Shown piece after piece: positions 33,187 to 34,380 of a DNA stretch of 34,380 bases. Every line of letters starts with the position of its first letter. Position 1 is the stretch's first letter. This stretch comes from an uncultured Geobacter sp. (lineage in GTDB: Bacteria; Desulfobacterota; Desulfuromonadia; Geobacterales; CAIOGM01): positions 1 through 34,380 of the forward strand of contig CAIOGM010000178.1 in NCBI GenBank assembly GCA_903857795.1. The letters are read 5' to 3'. A model generated the notes under the pieces. The model was not told the DNA's origin and did not search any database. It saw only the letters and a list, made by a program, of their open reading frames with translations. The position numbers and the translations under genes are program-made.

Positions 33187-34038
33187 ATGTTCCGTAACAG
33201 CTACTTCATCACCGTCGTCTGGAGACGTTTTCGCCGTAACCGGCTGGCCCTGGCCGGGGCCGGGGTGGTGGGGCTCCTCTTTCTCCTCTCGTTCCTGGCG
33301 CCGTTCATCACCCCCTGTGATCCGGCCCACTTGGACGCCTGGCATGTGCTCCTGCCGCCATCGACCCAGCACTGGTTCGGCACCGACGAACTGGGGCGGG
33401 ATGTCTTCACCCGGGTCATCTACGGATCGCGAGTCTCCCTCAAGGTCGGGTTCGTAGCGGTGGGGATCGCGGTGCTCATCGGCACCGCCGTGGGGCTGGT
33501 GTCCGGGTTCTACGGCGGCTGGTTTGACTCTCTCCTCATGCGGCTGGTGGATATCATGCTCTGCTTCCCCACCTTCTTCCTGATCCTGGCGGTCATCGCC
33601 ATGCTGGAGCCGTCCATCTGGTACATCATGATCATCATCGGTCTCACCGGCTGGATGGGGGTGGCGCGGCTGGTCAGGGCCGAGGTCCTCACCCTCCGGG
33701 AGCGGGAGTTCGTTCAGGCGGCCCGCTGTCTCGGCGCCTCGGACCTGAGGATCATCGTCCGGCACATCCTCCCCAACGCCCTCTCGCCGGTGCTCGTAAC
33801 CGCCACCCTGGGGGTGGCCGGCGCCATCCTCACCGAATCGGCCCTCTCGTTCCTCGGCATCGGGGTGCAGCCCCCCACCCCCAGTTGGGGGAACATCCTC
33901 ACCGCCGGCAAAGAGTACATCGAGTTCGCCTGGTGGCTCTCCCTCTTCCCCGGTCTCGCCATCCTCGTCACCGTCCTCGCCTATAACCTATTGGGTGAAG
34001 GGCTCCGCGACGCCCTCGACCCGCGATTGAACCGCTGA
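33187..34038 (+). CDS. Peptide-type ABC transporter permease (DppC/OppC family)
   Basis: 283 residues. The conserved N-terminus of DppC is seen in RNRLALAGAGVVGLLFLLSF and LAPFITPCDP, then HWFGTDELGRDVFTRVIYGS. The coupling loop is REREFVQAARCLGASDLRII and VRHILPN; the end motif is ALSFLGIGVQPPTPSWGNIL. About six TM helices. It pairs with the DppB-type permease to form the membrane channel. No ATPase (DppD/DppF) gene follows in the remaining 340 bp, so the ATPases are encoded elsewhere or beyond the window. Confidence 0.95.
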   Translation: MFRNSYFITVVWRRFRRNRLALAGAGVVGLLFLLSFLAPFITPCDPAHLDAWHVLLPPSTQHWFGTDELGRDVFTRVIYGSRVSLKVGFVAVGIAVLIGTAVGLVSGFYGGWFDSLLMRLVDIMLCFPTFFLILAVIAMLEPSIWYIMIIIGLTGWMGVARLVRAEVLTLREREFVQAARCLGASDLRIIVRHILPNALSPVLVTATLGVAGAILTESALSFLGIGVQPPTPSWGNILTAGKEYIEFAWWLSLFPGLAILVTVLAYNLLGEGLRDALDPRLNR

Positions 34039-34280
34039 TCCTTTTTGGCAGTTCCCCCCGCCAGTAACGTGTAGAAAAAAATCTTTGTTTAAAACACTCA
34101 CATATGGACACGTCCGGAGGTACGCCAAATGACACGGCATATCTACTGAGCTACTTATGAGTGCGGCAGGGAGTCTGAACTCCCGTAATTTAAAGCTGGA
34201 CGGAGCGCCAGGCGACACAACCAAAATTGAGGGACACCTAGGCGATCCGCCGCAATAAAGATACCATGCTAACGCATATG
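34039..34280. other. Gene-free stretch after the permease gene
   Basis: No coding frame with a ribosome-binding site is seen. The base composition falls toward A/T. A minus-strand open frame (33988-34224) overlaps the permease end, has no recognisable product and is not called. No ABC ATPase start is present. Confidence 0.6.
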
Positions 34281-34355
34281 GCTGTCATCCTGAGCGACAG
34301 CGAAGGATCTGCTTCAGCTTAAACTGCAGATCTTCACTTCGTTCAGGATGACAAG
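34281..34355. repeat. Long imperfect palindrome of the TGTCATCCTGAGCG type
   Basis: The left arm begins GCTGTCATCCTGAGCGACAG and ends CGAAGGATCTGC. The right arm, about GCAGATCTTCACTTCGTTCA and GGATGACAAGC, is its imperfect reverse complement, separated by about 11 bases. A transcript would form a stem of roughly 30 bp. Sequences with these TGTCATCCTGAGCG termini are dispersed repeats in several bacterial genomes; only one copy is seen in the window. Confidence 0.7.
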
Positions 34356-34380
34356 CTAAGAGGTATGCTTTTTGTTGCTA

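Noticed and set aside
33988-34224. 78-codon minus-strand open frame overlapping the DppC end
   Set aside because: No ribosome-binding site or family similarity; mostly in gene-free A/T-rich DNA.

Overview
The window looks like chromosomal DNA of a high-GC Geobacter-type bacterium (Desulfuromonadia / Geobacterales). This is inferred from a prepilin peptidase next to a two-component pair with a sigma-54 activator, PEP-CTERM proteins, a selenocysteine tRNA, an RsbV/RsbW-type partner-switching module and many GTG/TTG starts with strong Shine-Dalgarno sites. It cannot be proved from the sequence alone. Most genes are ordinary and tightly packed. Three patches are lower in GC and look accessory: about 0.8-2.4 kb, 16.5-19.3 kb and 34.04-34.38 kb.

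Layout. 1-2.4 kb is a scrapyard. It holds a frameshifted REP-associated (RAYT) transposase tail joined to the 3' third of rarA, then short remnants of a RelE-like toxin, HsdR, a DUF167 protein, HsdM and HsdS, with one intact amidohydrolase between them. 2.4-8.7 kb is on the minus strand: a HAD phosphatase, an HNH nuclease, a REP pair and a 14-bp tandem repeat, then an overlapping operon pilD - histidine kinase - NtrC-type regulator - acyltransferase - rnhA, and an ArfB-like release factor. 8.8-16.5 kb is on the plus strand: HD protein, FmdB zinc ribbon, YegD-like Hsp70, an ABC-F ATPase coupled to an SseB-like gene, a zinc-finger-less topoisomerase I and a receiver-first histidine kinase.

16.5-19.1 kb holds two convergent PEP-CTERM genes. 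Both have a sigma-54-like -24/-12 element, and both have the same 17-nt box at almost the same distance upstream, so they look like members of one regulon. A 47-codon small gene lies beside them. At 19.3-22.8 kb are a glutamine amidotransferase (trpG/pabA), tRNA-Sec (selC), a ParA-type ATPase with an unrecognised cysteine-containing C-terminal half, and lgt.

22.8-28.7 kb is a five-gene minus-strand operon: an APH-like kinase fused to a P-loop kinase, a two-helix membrane protein, a 1078-residue SLC5 transporter - linker - GAF - PP2C phosphatase, RsbV and RsbW. It reads as a transporter-coupled partner-switching signalling unit and is the most interesting system here. 28.8-34.0 kb carries a TPR lipoprotein translationally coupled to a peptide-type ABC importer (binding protein and two permeases). 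No ATPase gene follows before the window ends in a long palindromic repeat.
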